Part shown: piece after piece, positions 1-9,127 of the stretch
Layout of the letters: each line of letters opens with the position of its first letter
How positions within the stretch are numbered: position 1 is the stretch's first letter
From: Gemmatimonas sp.
Lineage (GTDB): Bacteria; Gemmatimonadota; Gemmatimonadetes; Longimicrobiales; Longimicrobiaceae
Assembly (NCBI GenBank): GCA_009380025.1
Contig: WHSP01000021.1
Location: forward strand, 1-44,245
Length of the DNA stretch: 44,245 bases
Reading direction: 5' to 3'
Program-made: the position numbers and the translations under genes
The notes under the pieces: generated by a model
What the model was told of the DNA's origin: nothing
Seen by the model: only the letters and a program-made list of their open reading frames with translations
The model's database searches: none

Positions 1-1185
1 GCTTCCTGGCAGCACTGCTGGTGGGCGAGGTGCGACAGGGCGCGCTCGAGGGCGTGGTGCTCGAGGCGGTCGCGCGGGCGGCCGGCGTTCCGGCGGACCG
101 AGTGCGCCGGGCGGTGATGCTGGCCGGTGACCTTGGCACCGTAACGGCCGCGGTTCTCGGTGACGACCCCGATCGGGCTCTTCAGCGCTTCCAGCTGCAG
201 CTGTTCCGACCGATCCAGCCGATGCTCGCGGACTCCGCGCCAACCGTCGCGGATGCGTTGAGCGGCGGAGTGCCGGCGGCTGTGGAATGGAAGGTCGACG
301 GTGCGCGCATCCAGGTGCACCGTCACGACGACCGGGTGGCCGTGTACACCCGAAACCTGAACGATGTGACCGCCGTGGTACCGGAAGTCGTCGAGGTGGT
401 GCGGGCGCTGCCGGCTCGGGAGATGATCCTGGATGGCGAGGTCATCGCTCTCGGTCCCGGCGGGCGACCGCACTCCTTTCAGATCACCATGCGCCGCTTC
501 GGTCGGCGGCTCGATGTCGATCGGCTACGCGCCGAGCTTCCCGCTCACCCCGTTCTTCTTCGATCTCCTTCTTCACGACGACGAGATCCTCCTGGACGAG
601 CCGCTCGAGACGCGGTCGGCGCGACTCGCCCGGCTCGTCCCGCAAGAGTGGCGGGTGCCACGGATCGCTGCTGCCGGGGTCGACGAGGCATCCCGATTCG
701 AGGCGGATGCCCTCGCCCGTGGCCACGAGGGCGTGATGGTGAAGTCGCTCTCGGCGCCGTACGTCGCCGGCCGCAGGGGCGCGGCATGGCTCAAAGTGAA
801 AGTGGCACGTACGCTGGATCTCGTGGTGCTGGCGGCGGAGTGGGGGTCGGGGCGGCGCCGCGGGTGGCTCAGCAACCTGCACCTCGCTGCGCGCGATCCT
901 GACACCGACGGGTTCGTCATGCTCGGGAAGACCTTCAAGGGGATGACGGACGAGATGCTGGCGTGGCAGACGAAGGAACTGCTGGCGCGTGAGGTCGGCC
1001 GCGAGGGTCAAACTGTGTTCGTGCGTCCCGAGCTCGTCGTCGAGGTTGCGTTCAACCAGGTCCAGCGAAGCACGAACTACCTCGGCGGAGTGGCCCTGAG
1101 GTTCGCCCGGGTGAAGGGATACCGGCCGGACAGGGAGGCCGCGACGGCGGACACGATCGACGCCGTTCGCGCCCTCGTGACCTGA
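1..1185 (+). CDS. ATP-dependent DNA ligase, 5'-truncated by window edge, one frameshift
   Basis: Archaeal/bacterial-type ATP-dependent DNA ligase that seals nicks through an enzyme-AMP intermediate. Reading from base 3, the protein continues in frame from the window edge (FLAALLVGEVRQGALEG is typical of the ligase N-terminal DNA-binding domain), so the true start lies outside. The nucleotidyltransferase motif KVDG has its adenylated lysine at bases 291-293. The frame then breaks near 541-546: the first frame gives RAELP and the downstream frame resumes with LTPFFFDLLLHDDE, which needs one base removed. The second part carries the later nucleotidyltransferase motifs (EGVMVKSL, AAWLKVK) and the OB-fold C-terminus and ends at TGA 1183-1185. 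The downstream part reads cleanly to its natural end, so a sequencing indel and a real mutation are both possible. No operon partner is visible. Confidence 0.88.
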
Positions 1186-1359
1186 CGGGCTCCCATACCC
1201 GTCCAGCCAGTAGCGTCCTGGCTGGATCGGTCGTGTGAGCTGTTGCAATGCGAGGAGGTCCCGCCACGGGAGCCGCCGGCCGTACACCCAGACTGGGCAT
1301 CGCGCCCGTTGGAGAGAACGGAGCGTCAACCCCGGGCCGAAATGTTGCTCCGAACCCGA

Positions 1360-1388
1360 TTGCTGAAAGTACTAAATAAGGACTATAT
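1360..1388 (+). promoter_or_regulatory. Candidate promoter of the toxin-antitoxin pair
   Basis: TTGCTG at 1360-1365 and CTATAT at 1383-1388 are separated by 17 bases and lie 33 bases before the antitoxin ATG, in a locally AT-rich stretch of otherwise GC-rich DNA. The hexamers are only moderate matches to sigma-70 consensus, so this is a prediction from spacing and base composition. Confidence 0.4.
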
Positions 1389-1421
1389 TCAGTCTCCCCT
1401 CTACATCGGTTCGGTGCCAAC

Positions 1422-1700
1422 ATGCGTCTCTCGAAGCAAGTCAAGCCGATCAGTTACCTGAAGAGCCACGCAGCCGAAGTGTTGCGTACGCTCAGAGAGC
1501 GCCGGGAGCCGCTGGTGATCACCCAGAACGGCGAGGCGAAAGCGGTTATCCAGGATCTGGAGTCTTATGAGGAAACGCAGGAGACGCTCGCGCTCCTGAA
1601 GATACTTGCGATGGGCAATCGCGACATCGAAGAAGGAAGGACCTCACCAGTGGAGGATGCGGTCGCCCGGCTCCGGACGAGCCGAAGCTCGGAGGCGTGA
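1422..1700 (+). CDS. Phd/YefM family antitoxin
   Basis: 92-residue antitoxin of the Phd/YefM fold. The N-terminal half (VKPISYLKSHAAEVLRTL, then PLVITQNGEAKAVIQDLESY) is the family's DNA-binding dimerisation domain, which typically represses its own promoter; the C-terminal helix would neutralise the toxin. It starts at an ATG directly after the AT-rich promoter region, and its TGA (1698-1700) overlaps a GTG start for the toxin gene, the usual translational coupling of these pairs. Family known; cognate toxin inferred from overlap. Confidence 0.9.
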   Translation: MRLSKQVKPISYLKSHAAEVLRTLRERREPLVITQNGEAKAVIQDLESYEETQETLALLKILAMGNRDIEEGRTSPVEDAVARLRTSRSSEA

Positions 1701-2030
1701 AGCGACTTCCCGTCCGGCTGACGGCGGGGGCGGAGCGGGACCTCGCGGCGATATACGGGTACATCGAGGACTCTGATGGCGAGGCTGCGGCAGATCGCGT
1801 CCTGCAGCGGCTGCTGGAGACGGGCTGAGCGTCTCTCCCGAATGCCGGAACGCGGATCGTTTCCGCGTGAGCTGGTGAAGATTGGTGTGCGGGAGTACCG
1901 GCAAGTGCTCCTCAAGCCGTATCGGGTGATCTACCGCATTCTGGACGACACCGTTTACATCGTCTTGATCGCGGATGCACGGCGCGACATGCAGACGCTT
2001 CTGACGGAGCGACTCCTCAGAGGATCTTGA
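1697..2030 (+). CDS. RelE/ParE family toxin, one frameshift
   Basis: ParE/RelE-superfamily toxin of about 110 residues. From GTG 1697 the frame gives VKRLPVRLTAGAERDLAAI and the first helices, then stops at a TGA near 1826. Removing one G from the GGG around 1823-1825 joins it to the downstream frame with the strongly typical core MPERGSFPRELVKIG, VREYRQVLLKPYRVIYRI and the terminal IADARRDMQTLLTERLL. ParE members usually poison gyrase and RelE members cut ribosome-bound mRNA; which applies cannot be told here. The frameshift would inactivate the toxin if real, which would leave the antitoxin as a relic; an error in a short G run is equally possible. Confidence 0.82.
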
Positions 2031-2070
2031 CACGATCCCCGACCTGGCGCGAACGATAGGAGTCACGGCG

Positions 2071-2508
2071 ATGCCCGCACCCCGGAGACCCGCCACGCGG
2101 CAGCCCACCGCCAGTATGACAGAGCTTCACCGTCGCAAGGCGCACCTGGCGAAGATCTGCGAAGCCTATCCGGAAACGGTCGCCCACAGCCCCTGGGAAA
2201 ACGAGCACCTCTCGCTCGAGGTCGCCCGGAAGCGCTTCGGCTACTACCTCTATCAGCACTTCGGTGACGATGGCCGTAGCGGCGCCGTGCTGAAGGCCGT
2301 GCCCCTGATGCAGGAGATGCTGGTGGAAACTGACCCGGACCGCTTCTGGGTGCCCGCCTTTGTCGGCCGCCACGGCTGGATCGGCATCCGGTTCGATCTC
2401 GAAGAGCCCAACTGGGACGAGATTGCCGACTTCGTCCGCGACGCCTGGATCCTGACCGCGCCAAAGAAGCTACGTCGCGCCCTCGAGTCCGGCGGGACGA
2501 GGTCCTAG
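2071..2508 (+). CDS. MmcQ/YjbR family DNA-binding protein
   Basis: 145-residue protein of the MmcQ/YjbR (CyaY-like fold) family, whose members are described as DNA-binding but have no firm cellular role. Family features seen are the opening helix with PETVAHSPWENEHLSLEV, the central RKRFGYYLYQHFGD strand region and the terminal WIGIRFD/WDEIADFVRDAWILTAPKKL motif. The ATG at 2071 is preceded by GGAG eight bases upstream; an internal ATG at 2116 would give the more usual family length. It stands alone after the toxin-antitoxin pair. Confidence 0.82.
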   Translation: MPAPRRPATRQPTASMTELHRRKAHLAKICEAYPETVAHSPWENEHLSLEVARKRFGYYLYQHFGDDGRSGAVLKAVPLMQEMLVETDPDRFWVPAFVGRHGWIGIRFDLEEPNWDEIADFVRDAWILTAPKKLRRALESGGTRS

Positions 2509-2551
2509 CGGTCGGAAGTTCGCTCCTAGCGATCGGATCGGCGCACCACGG

Positions 2552-2790
2552 TCCATCGTGAACGAGGCGTGTCCTCGCTACTTCCAGGGGCAGGATCCGC
2601 TGGGGCAGCGGCTAATGAGTGGAAGTGATCCGCTCACGGTTGTAGTCGTCGAGGACGGGAAATACATCTCTTTGGGGAAGATCCGCGGCCATTCGTATGG
2701 CGCACGGAGCATCAGTGGCAATCGGCATTCCTGACGATCGTCGTACGGGCGCCAATGCTGGCGCTGGCGGTCCGTTCTCCTCTTTGCACA
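2552..2790 (+). pseudogene. Relic of a MacB/FtsX-like permease (periplasmic domain)
   Basis: A fragment without start or stop reads SIVNEACPRYFQGQDPLGQ, then LTVVVVEDGKYISLG, which matches the periplasmic MacB_PCD domain of ADOP-type permeases (pattern VNxxxAxxYxxGxDPLGxR ... VVGVVxDxKYxSLGE). One base shift later, near 2673, the reading continues as EDPRPFVWRTEHQWQSAFLTIVVRA, again as in the family. Both ends are missing. It lies just upstream of a PadR/permease pair and is probably left from an earlier or duplicated permease. Confidence 0.65.
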
Positions 2791-2874
2791 CCTGCCTCAG
2801 CCATGACAACGCCCTTGACTTTGAGGCACCCACCCGGGAGCTTACCCATCAACACTTGATGGGAAAGGCTGATC

Positions 2875-3219
2875 ATGTCCGGACCCGCAGTGACCCTGTT
2901 ACAGGGCACTCTCGATGTCCTCGTGCTGAAGGCGCTGCTCTTCGGACCCCAGCACGGCTATGGGATCGCGCGATGGATTCGGGAGACGACCGATGGGGCG
3001 CTCGAAATCGAAGAGGGTGCGCTCTACACAGCCCTGCACCGGATGGAGAAGCGGAAGTGGCTGGCGGCCGAATGGGGAGTCTCGGAGAACAACCGAAGGG
3101 CTAAGTACTACGCGCTGACGGAGCTCGGACGCAGCCAGCTCGCCGCGGGATCGCGCTCGTGGACGGCATACGCGCACGCCGTGTTCAAGGTGCTGGCTGC
3201 GACGGAGGCGAAACGATGA
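2875..3219 (+). CDS. PadR family transcriptional regulator
   Basis: 114-residue winged-helix repressor. LLQGTLDVLVLKALLFGPQHGYGIARWI and EEGALYTALHRMEKRKWL are the diagnostic PadR helix-turn-helix and wing; RAKYYALTELGRSQL completes the wing. PadR genes very commonly precede ADOP-type permeases and are thought to control them. The TGA overlaps the ATG of the permease (ATGA at 3216-3219), so the two are a coupled operon. A purine-rich GGGAAAGG stands 6-14 bases before the start. Confidence 0.93.
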   Translation: MSGPAVTLLQGTLDVLVLKALLFGPQHGYGIARWIRETTDGALEIEEGALYTALHRMEKRKWLAAEWGVSENNRRAKYYALTELGRSQLAAGSRSWTAYAHAVFKVLAATEAKR

Positions 3220-5922
3220 ACGGGGATCGGTTCCGCGGGATCCGGCGTGCCTTTCGGCTCGGTGCTTGGCGTACCGAGCTGGACGAGGAGCTGGCCTTCC
3301 ACTTCGACGAGACAGTCCGGGAGCTGATCGCGGGCGGGATGTCGCGGCCCGACGCAGTCCGAGAGGCGATCCGGCGATTCGGCAACCGTCAGACGTATCG
3401 AAGGGAGCTCGAAACGATCGACCGTAGGGCCGAGACCTTCCGCCGTTTCGGCGAGCTTTTGAAGCTCACTGCCGGCAGCGCTCGCTACGCTGCGCGCCGC
3501 CTCCGTCGGAGCACTGGCTTCGCAGTCGCGATCATTCTGACGTTCGCTCTTGGGATCGGGGCGAACGCGACGATGTTCATGATCCTGGACCGTCTCCTGT
3601 TCAGTCCGCCGGAGCACATCGAGGATCCTGACACGGTCGGACGGTGATGGTCCACGAGTGGAGTCCCCTCGACGGAGATTTCACTACGTTCCCCGCCATT
3701 TCGTTCCCGGATTACCTGGACCTGTCGACCGCCCGCGGCTTCTCCTCGACAGCAGTCATCGCGCGAGAGGTGATGGCGGTGGGTCACGGAATGGGGGCGA
3801 GCCAACGCCAGGTGGAGATGGTGACCGGAAGCTTCTTCTCACTTCTTGGCGTGAGTCCGATTCTCGGCCGCTTCGTTGGCCCCGATGACGACATCTCAGG
3901 TGGGGCGAGGGTCGCGGTGATCAGCCACGGGATGTGGCAGAGTGAGTTTGGCGGAGCCGCTTCGGTCGTCGGCGAGACGCTGGACCTCGGTCATGCCACA
4001 TACACGATCATTGGCGTGGCTCCCCGCGGCTTCACTGGCGTGGACTTGGGGAGCATCGACCTCTGGCTGCCGTTTCAGGTCGCCGCCCCATACTTCGGTC
4101 GGCAAATCGAGAACCGATCACGCTATATCGGGGCAGCGATTGGCCGCCTCCAAACCAACGTAGCCGTGCCTGCCGCCGAAGAAGAGGCCACCGCCCTCCT
4201 GAACAATGCCCGGGAAGGGGAGATCGCCCAGGGACGGTCTGATCCCGACGCTCGTGTGGTCCTCGCACCGTTGATCGCAGCTCGCGGACCCACCGCATCG
4301 GAAGTCGACGAGGTTGACGTGGCATTGTGGCTGGGCGGGATCTCGCTCCTCGTCCTTCTGATTGCCTGCGCCAATATCGCCAATCTTCTGCTCGCACGGG
4401 CGGCGGTGCAACGTCGCGAAGTCGGCGTTCGACTCGCGCTCGGTTGCTCTAGGACACGGATCGTGGGCGAGCTCCTCGTGGAAACGCTCTTGCTCGCGTT
4501 CTTCGCCGCCGGGGCGGCAGCGCTCGTGAGTCGGTGGGGAGCGGCAGCGGTCGGGGGTCTGCTGCTTCCTGCGGTCATGTGGGACATCCCCAGCATTCAA
4601 GCTCGGGTTGCTCTGGTGGCAGGGGGTCTCGCCCTTCTTGCCGCTTTACTCGCGGGTCTGCTGCCCGCCATCCGCTCAACCCGGCTGGACTCACCCAGAT
4701 CATGAAGGCTAGCGACCGGGGTTCCGTGTCGTCTTCGCGGATCCGGAGGGGACTCACCGTTTTTCAGACGGCGCTCTCGGTCCTGCTCCTCATCGGGGCC
4801 GGGCTTTTCGTTCAGAGTTTGATCCGCGTCAGCTCCCTCGACCTTGGAATCGATCCGGACGGCGTGTTGTTCGTAGAACCGGTCTTCCATCCGGGCGTTT
4901 CCGACTTCGATCGGGCGGAGTTCTTCCGGCGCGCGCGGGAACGGTTGGCTGCCCTTCCAATTGTCGAGGGGAGTTCGACCGATTTGTCGATCCCCTATCG
5001 GCAGGCGCATGTAACGCTGATTCGGGGCGGCGCCCTGGATGCCATTCAGCCCGCTGAGATGCGCTTCGCGGACATCCCCTTCACCCACCTGGTCAGCCCT
5101 GGGTACTTCGATCTCCTCGGCCTTCGGATCGAGCAGGGGAGGGGACTGCTGGCGGAAGATCGCGCCGGCACTGGCCCCGTTGTGGTCATCAACCGGACGC
5201 TCGCCCGCAGAGCCTGGGCCGAGCAGGACCCCATCGGACAATGCATGTATATCGGTAATCCGCAGAGCGATCCCAGGTGCCTGACGGTGGTCGGAGTCGT
5301 CGAGAATGCACGTCGGTCGAGGCTGAACGAGGATGAAACGATGGAGTACTACCTCGCTGCGGGGCAGTCCGTCATCGACTTACCTCCGAGAGCCCTTCTC
5401 CTTCGGGTGGGAGGTGATCCCGACGAGGCGCTCGATCCGATCCGGCGGGAGCTGCTCGCGCTCGAGCCACGTCTTCGTTTTGCTGAGATTCGTGACCTGT
5501 CCACCTTGCTCGAGCCGGAAACACGCACCTGGAGTCTCGGCGCGACGATGTTCTCGCTGTTCGGGGCGCTCGCGCTGATCGTCGCCGCTCTGGGCGTCTA
5601 CAGCTTGCTCGCGTTCAGCGTGGCGCAGCGCACGTTCGAGATTGGAGTCCGGTCGGCGCTCGGCGCTACCCGCGTCAAGATTCTTCGGATGGTCGTGGGT
5701 GAGGGGGCGCGCCTCACGATCTTTGGCATAGTGGTGGGAGGCACCGTAGCACTACTCACGGCACCCCTTCTCGAGAGTCTGCTATACGACACCACCGCGC
5801 GAGATGCGCTCTCCTTCTCGGCCGCTGCGGCGATCCTGGCCCTTACCGGAATCCTCGCCAGCGTGGGCCCGGCCGTCCGTGCTACGCGGATCGACCCAGC
5901 GCGGGCGCTCCGCGACGACTGA
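3216..5922 (+). CDS. MacB-like ABC transporter permease (ADOP type), two frameshifts
   Basis: Large inner-membrane permease of the 'acidobacterial duplicated orphan permease' type, about 900 residues when frames are joined. The N-terminus ([20 protein letters not shown], then [12 protein letters not shown]) is the domain found only in PadR-linked members. Next come a transmembrane helix ([20 protein letters not shown]), a MacB_PCD periplasmic domain, FtsX-like membrane segments ([19 protein letters not shown] and a following [10 protein letters not shown]), a second periplasmic domain and a second FtsX segment ([13 protein letters not shown]-like, near 5,630) ending DPARALRDD. Two breaks need one base added: near 3,643 (after VGR) and near 4,690 ([10 protein letters not shown] to [11 protein letters not shown]). 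No ABC ATPase gene is adjacent, as usual for this type; substrate unknown. Both indels are single bases, so assembly error is possible. Confidence 0.85.
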
Positions 5923-6165
5923 TTCGGTGGCAATCCGTTCGCCCATCGATTATCTGAGGCGCTCCTCGTCTGTCGATCAGAGCCCGCTCGAGAACCGAGC
6001 CTCAGACCTCCCGGGGCCGACAAGATGCTTATGCGCCGGCGCCTGGGAGTCGCGGAGGCTATCATGCCCCGGTTCTATGAAAGAGAAGGACGCGGAGATG
6101 GAGAGATGCGCGGATCTCTTCGGCCTTCGCTCAGCGTGTTCTTTCATCAGCATTGTAGACTTCAA

Positions 6166-6516
6166 TCAGCTTCGACGAATATCGAAACGTCTGATCAAAC
6201 CGTCCACGATCTGGAAAACATGGCTGGCCTTCTCGTCGAACAGCGCGTTCCCGTTCAGATCTCGCGCGGTCAGATGAACCTCGACGGAGGCTGTTCCATC
6301 CTCCCCGATTGAAATCTGGGTTGGCTCCGCGCGTGAGTCCATCGTCGCCCATTGTTCGGTCCAGTAATCGCGGACGCCGTTATGTCCGTGGACGTGTCCG
6401 CCTTCCAGCCCGTTCGCCCAAATGACGTCCGGGTGCATGGTTGCCAGCGCCGCTTCCACGTCGCGGGCATTGAAGCCGTCGTACAGGCGCGCGAGAAGTT
6501 CCGTGCTATTGGGCAA
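6166..6516 (-). CDS. NTF2-like/SnoaL-type protein
   Basis: 116-residue protein of the NTF2-like superfamily (SnoaL-like). The opening helix with LLARLYDGFNARDVEAALA, the MHPDVIWANGLEGG strand and VRDYWTEQWATMD are characteristic; the later FDEKASHVFQIVDGLIRRFD forms the final beta strands. Members include small enzymes and binding proteins, so no reaction can be assigned. I chose TTG at 6516 because AAGGAG lies six bases before it; a TTG at 6546 would add ten residues but has no such site. It lies alone on the minus strand. Confidence 0.82.
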   Translation of the reverse strand: MPNSTELLARLYDGFNARDVEAALATMHPDVIWANGLEGGHVHGHNGVRDYWTEQWATMDSRAEPTQISIGEDGTASVEVHLTARDLNGNALFDEKASHVFQIVDGLIRRFDIRRS

Positions 6517-6799
6517 GACGCACTCCTTGGTCTCTCGTCTGGTCAAGGCGAAATTCGGCGATCACGGTCTCGTCGTCCGGATTCAGCACCTCGATCGATT
6601 GCGCGGGCCGCTCCTCGTGCATGAGCGGCACATCACCAACATCGCGGGAACGCCGCTGCCTAAGAAACCAACGAATCTCGCCGCGTAGGTCCGCCAACCA
6701 CTTCGCACCCGTGGGCTCAGAACGGCGAAGGCCGATCCGCTGGAGTCGTTGCGGTTTGATTGATCGCAGGGCTGACTGGGCGCTAGAGGGGTCGGTCTC

Positions 6800-7126
6800 G
6801 TGAAGGGGTTTACTTTGGTTCCCGTCCACGTACCCGACACGGAGGCTGACGGGAAGGCGAGCGGAACGGGGCCCGTCGCCGAGCTCGCCGGGCGGCTCGA
6901 GCGCGGACTCGAACAGCATTTCCAGGCCAAGCCTGTGCGGATCATGTGGGCGATGCGCGACCTGGCGTTCACGCCGGCAATACTCGAGGGGGCATGGCTC
7001 CGGACCTTCCCGGACGCCGACGTCACACGCCTCGCCGACGCTGGTCACTACCTCCAGGAGGACGCCTACGAACGAATTGTACCTGAGTTCGTGCGCTTCG
7101 TTGCGACCCTGCCCGCGCCAACCTGA
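6800..7126 (+). pseudogene. C-terminal fragment of an alpha/beta hydrolase
   Basis: The 108 residues match the last third of alpha/beta-fold hydrolases of the haloalkane-dehalogenase-like group: KPVRIMWAMRDLAFTPAILE places the acid aspartate, and LADAGHYLQEDAYERIVPEF contains the catalytic histidine of the triad. The nucleophile elbow and the lid are absent and no matching N-terminal part is found in any frame upstream (6,520-6,800), so this is a truncated remnant. GTG 6800 is only the first start in the open frame. Its 3' end overlaps the minus-strand gene at 7066-7374. Confidence 0.7.
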
Positions 7127-7374
7127 GGTTTACCTCCTCCTCTGGGATTGGCTATCACGATGGGTCGCGACATCGGGTGACCCGATATTCCAGGCCATAC
7201 GACCGATGCATTCTGGTCTGCGCGATCGGCGGAGCGGTCGGGTGGCTCTCGCCGCTTGGGACCGGTGAGGGTCGGTCCCTCGCCCGCCTCGGCGAGGAGT
7301 CGCATGAACTCATCGTCAGGAAGCTCATCCAGCCGCGTCTCGTCGCGCATCTGTTGTTTCGTCTTCTTGATCAC
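7066..7374 (-). CDS. Small hypothetical protein with strong ribosome binding site
   Basis: 102 residues, not recognised. The GTG start at 7374 is preceded six bases upstream by AAGGAGG, an unusually clear ribosome binding site for this window, which is the main support. The N-terminal 40 residues (MIKKTKQQMRDETRLDELPD, then EFMRLLAEAGEGP) look like a genuine acidic helical protein; the remainder after about residue 45 is low-complexity and overlaps the hydrolase fragment, so the reading frame may originally have ended differently. Confidence 0.5.
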   Translation of the reverse strand: MIKKTKQQMRDETRLDELPDDEFMRLLAEAGEGPTLTGPKRREPPDRSADRADQNASVVWPGISGHPMSRPIVIANPRGGGKPQVGAGRVATKRTNSGTIRS

Positions 7375-7619
7375 AGGCGCCCTCCTTCTTGCAGCGCTTC
7401 AAATGCGGGCACGCCCTCAGCCTGCCTTCTACGCTCTGATCAACCGCAGCACCTCTTTGTTCCCCGCCCTCCGTCAGTTGGTTCAGGAAAATCTCGGAGA
7501 GGGGACCGTTCGCTGTTGGTTGCCGCGAACCGGCTGCGCCAGCAGCTCACAGGTGCGTCAGGCACATCGGGCGTAATGCCAACGCAGTGAGATTAACCGT
7601 GCGCCGGCGTCTTTCCTCT

Positions 7620-8048
7620 TCACGCTGGCGGGCTGGTCTTGCGAGGACGACCGCCCTTCAGGCCATTGAGGCGCGCAGCATGGGCTTTTGCTTCACTCCG
7701 AGTTTGACCCATGAAGCGTGGTGCCCACTCCCGGAGGTTTAGCGCGTCGGCCATGAGACCGGTCAACGAAGCTTGGACATCGAGATCATCCCAGTGGAGA
7801 CCGTCGCCGCTCGGTGAGATCCGAACCACAGAAAGCTGCTTCGCCGACGCGCCTTCGAGACCCGGAACGCGTTCGGGCGGAAACCCGAATGCGAAGCCGC
7901 TTCGAAGTTCGACCCAGACGAGTCCCTTCTGCGGTTCGTAGGTGGCCGTATTGGCGCGCGGTTCAATCCGATCAGCCTCGCGCGCTTCCCGAACTGCGGC
8001 TTCATTCTGCCGCTCGAAGTCGTCGGTTGTACGGGTGGACTTAGCCAT
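7620..8048 (-). CDS. DUF2442 domain protein (partner of DUF4160)
   Basis: 142-residue protein with a DUF2442-type core: YEPQKGLVWVELRSGFAFGFPP, then PSGDGLHWDDLDVQASLTGL is the family signature in which a short strand pair is followed by LHWPxLDxDxSVxGL. A basic C-terminal tail (ARLNGLKGGRPRKTSPPA) resembles a DNA-binding AT-hook-like end. Its ATG overlaps the TAA of the upstream DUF4160 gene by eight bases (8041-8048), so the two are translated as a unit. Such pairs are widely regarded as toxin-antitoxin-like, without established activity. Confidence 0.85.
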   Translation of the reverse strand: MAKSTRTTDDFERQNEAAVREAREADRIEPRANTATYEPQKGLVWVELRSGFAFGFPPERVPGLEGASAKQLSVVRISPSGDGLHWDDLDVQASLTGLMADALNLREWAPRFMGQTRSEAKAHAARLNGLKGGRPRKTSPPA

Positions 8049-8292
8049 GGAGCTTTCTCCATTCCTCGAGGAACCTCAGCTGGTGTTTCTCAACAATTCT
8101 GAGTGCTTCCCGAGCGTCGGGTGCATTCATGTGATGGTTCTGCCACAGCGAAGGCGGAGAGTCCTGGTCACTGAGTCGAATGAGGACCTCGCCACCACGG
8201 GTGCACTCCACGTGAACGTGCGGCGGCTGGTGCTCCCGCGGTGGGGAATAGACGTACACCCGGAACGCGCCTTCGTCTTGGACCTTGACCAT
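8041..8292 (-). CDS. DUF4160 domain protein
   Basis: 83-residue protein of the DUF4160 family: FRVYVYSPPREHQPPHVHVE, then GGEVLIRLSD and the terminal NAPDAREALRIVEKHQLRFLEEW. The HxPPHVHV motif is nearly invariant in the family. First gene of the two-gene minus-strand unit with DUF2442. A 16-base palindrome stands 12 bases upstream of its ATG and could be an autoregulatory operator. Function in the family is not established. Confidence 0.9.
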   Translation of the reverse strand: MVKVQDEGAFRVYVYSPPREHQPPHVHVECTRGGEVLIRLSDQDSPPSLWQNHHMNAPDAREALRIVEKHQLRFLEEWRKLHG

Positions 8293-8304
8293 GTTGGAAT
8301 GTAA

Positions 8305-8320
8305 AACCCATCGCTGGGTT
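8305..8320. promoter_or_regulatory. Palindrome upstream of the DUF4160/DUF2442 pair
   Basis: AACCCA-TCGC-TGGGTT is a perfect 6-base inverted repeat with a four-base centre, located just before the DUF4160 start. Position fits an operator for an autoregulated toxin-antitoxin-like unit; no binding protein is known, so this is inference. Confidence 0.4.
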
Positions 8321-8610
8321 AGTCAAAGCTTGCGAGGGTGGCTCGGGCGCCGCAGCGGCGGAGTGCACGACGGTCGGGTGAAGCTGACAATCGGCGCATC
8401 GCTCGCGACGCCCTGGTGAGAATCTGGCGGGCATCCAGGGGCAAGGCTTTCAGTCGGGAACGGTGGCGTCGGAGCCCGAGCGGGAAGGAGGAGCGCCTGG
8501 GCTCGGCCGACATTTGGCTGCTTTTCCATTCGTCGTTAGAATGGGAGATTAGCCGAATTGGCCGGTAAACTCTGCCGCCCGAGGAACCTCGTCCACAGAA
8601 CGTTCATGAA
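8321..8610. other. Intergenic stretch with no recognised gene
   Basis: Between two divergently oriented genes. Open frames here are short shadows without ribosome binding sites or family resemblance. The stretch GCTTGCGAGGGTGG at 8328-8341 recurs at 12625-12638, in the tail of the orphan antitoxin gene. No clear promoter was found for the lipoprotein gene. Confidence 0.4.
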
Positions 8611-9111
8611 ATGGCGCTGGTGAAGCGGTTACTCCTACTTCTCGTGCTCCTTCCACTCACGTATGCCTGTGCGGGAGGGGAGGATGACTCAGGGCAAGAG
8701 CGATCCGTGACTGATCAGCCACCGGGAATGGTCTCGGATGATGGCTCGGCGCCCGGAATGGCCGGGGTCCCGATCGACGGACCCATGATGGACCTCGGCG
8801 GACCCATGATGGACCGGATGCTCCAGCACATGGACTCCGTGGCGCAGATGTCGGGGGACTCTCTCCGGGCGGCCCCGGATCATCGGCGGATGGTCGGCAG
8901 CATGATCAACAGAATGACCGAAGAAATGGGCAGGCTGACGATGGGCGCCTCTCCAGGTTGGACCCGCTTAATGGAGTCTGTGAGGGACGACTGGGAGCGG
9001 TTGCCCGAACTCGACAAGGAGGAGTTCGAATCGTTCATGTCTGGGCACCTCGAACGTCTGCGGAGGCTGATGGACACGCATCGAGAGCTGATGGCCGAGA
9101 TGCACATGTAG
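8611..9111 (+). CDS. Methionine-rich exported lipoprotein, hypothetical
   Basis: 166-residue lipoprotein. Residues 1-19 form a signal peptide ending in a lipobox (LTYAC, lipidated Cys 20). The mature part is acidic and unusually rich in methionine, with a short repeat GPMMDLGGPMMD near residues 57-68 and further Met-rich helices to the C-terminus (ELMAEMHM). Methionine-rich periplasmic helices often bind copper(I) or act as oxidation-sensitive chaperones; that is only suggestive here. It lies 16 bases before a TlpA-type thioredoxin gene, so the two are probably one operon and may share a role in periplasmic redox or metal handling. No family recognised. Confidence 0.75.
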   Translation: MALVKRLLLLLVLLPLTYACAGGEDDSGQERSVTDQPPGMVSDDGSAPGMAGVPIDGPMMDLGGPMMDRMLQHMDSVAQMSGDSLRAAPDHRRMVGSMINRMTEEMGRLTMGASPGWTRLMESVRDDWERLPELDKEEFESFMSGHLERLRRLMDTHRELMAEMHM

Positions 9112-9127
9112 CCCCTCTCTCAATTGT

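Noticed and set aside
484-1329. Long antisense reading frame over the ligase gene
   Set aside because: It is a high-GC shadow; its protein has no family resemblance, and the plus strand codes for ligase motifs.
6547-6740. Minus-strand reading with SIEVLNPDDETVIAEF as an aldehyde dehydrogenase start
   Set aside because: Too short, no further motif and no start signal; resemblance is superficial.
8328-8341. Shared 14-mer GCTTGCGAGGGTGG with 12625-12638 as a repeat family
   Set aside because: Flanking sequences do not align beyond the 14 bases, so it may be chance or a very old trace.
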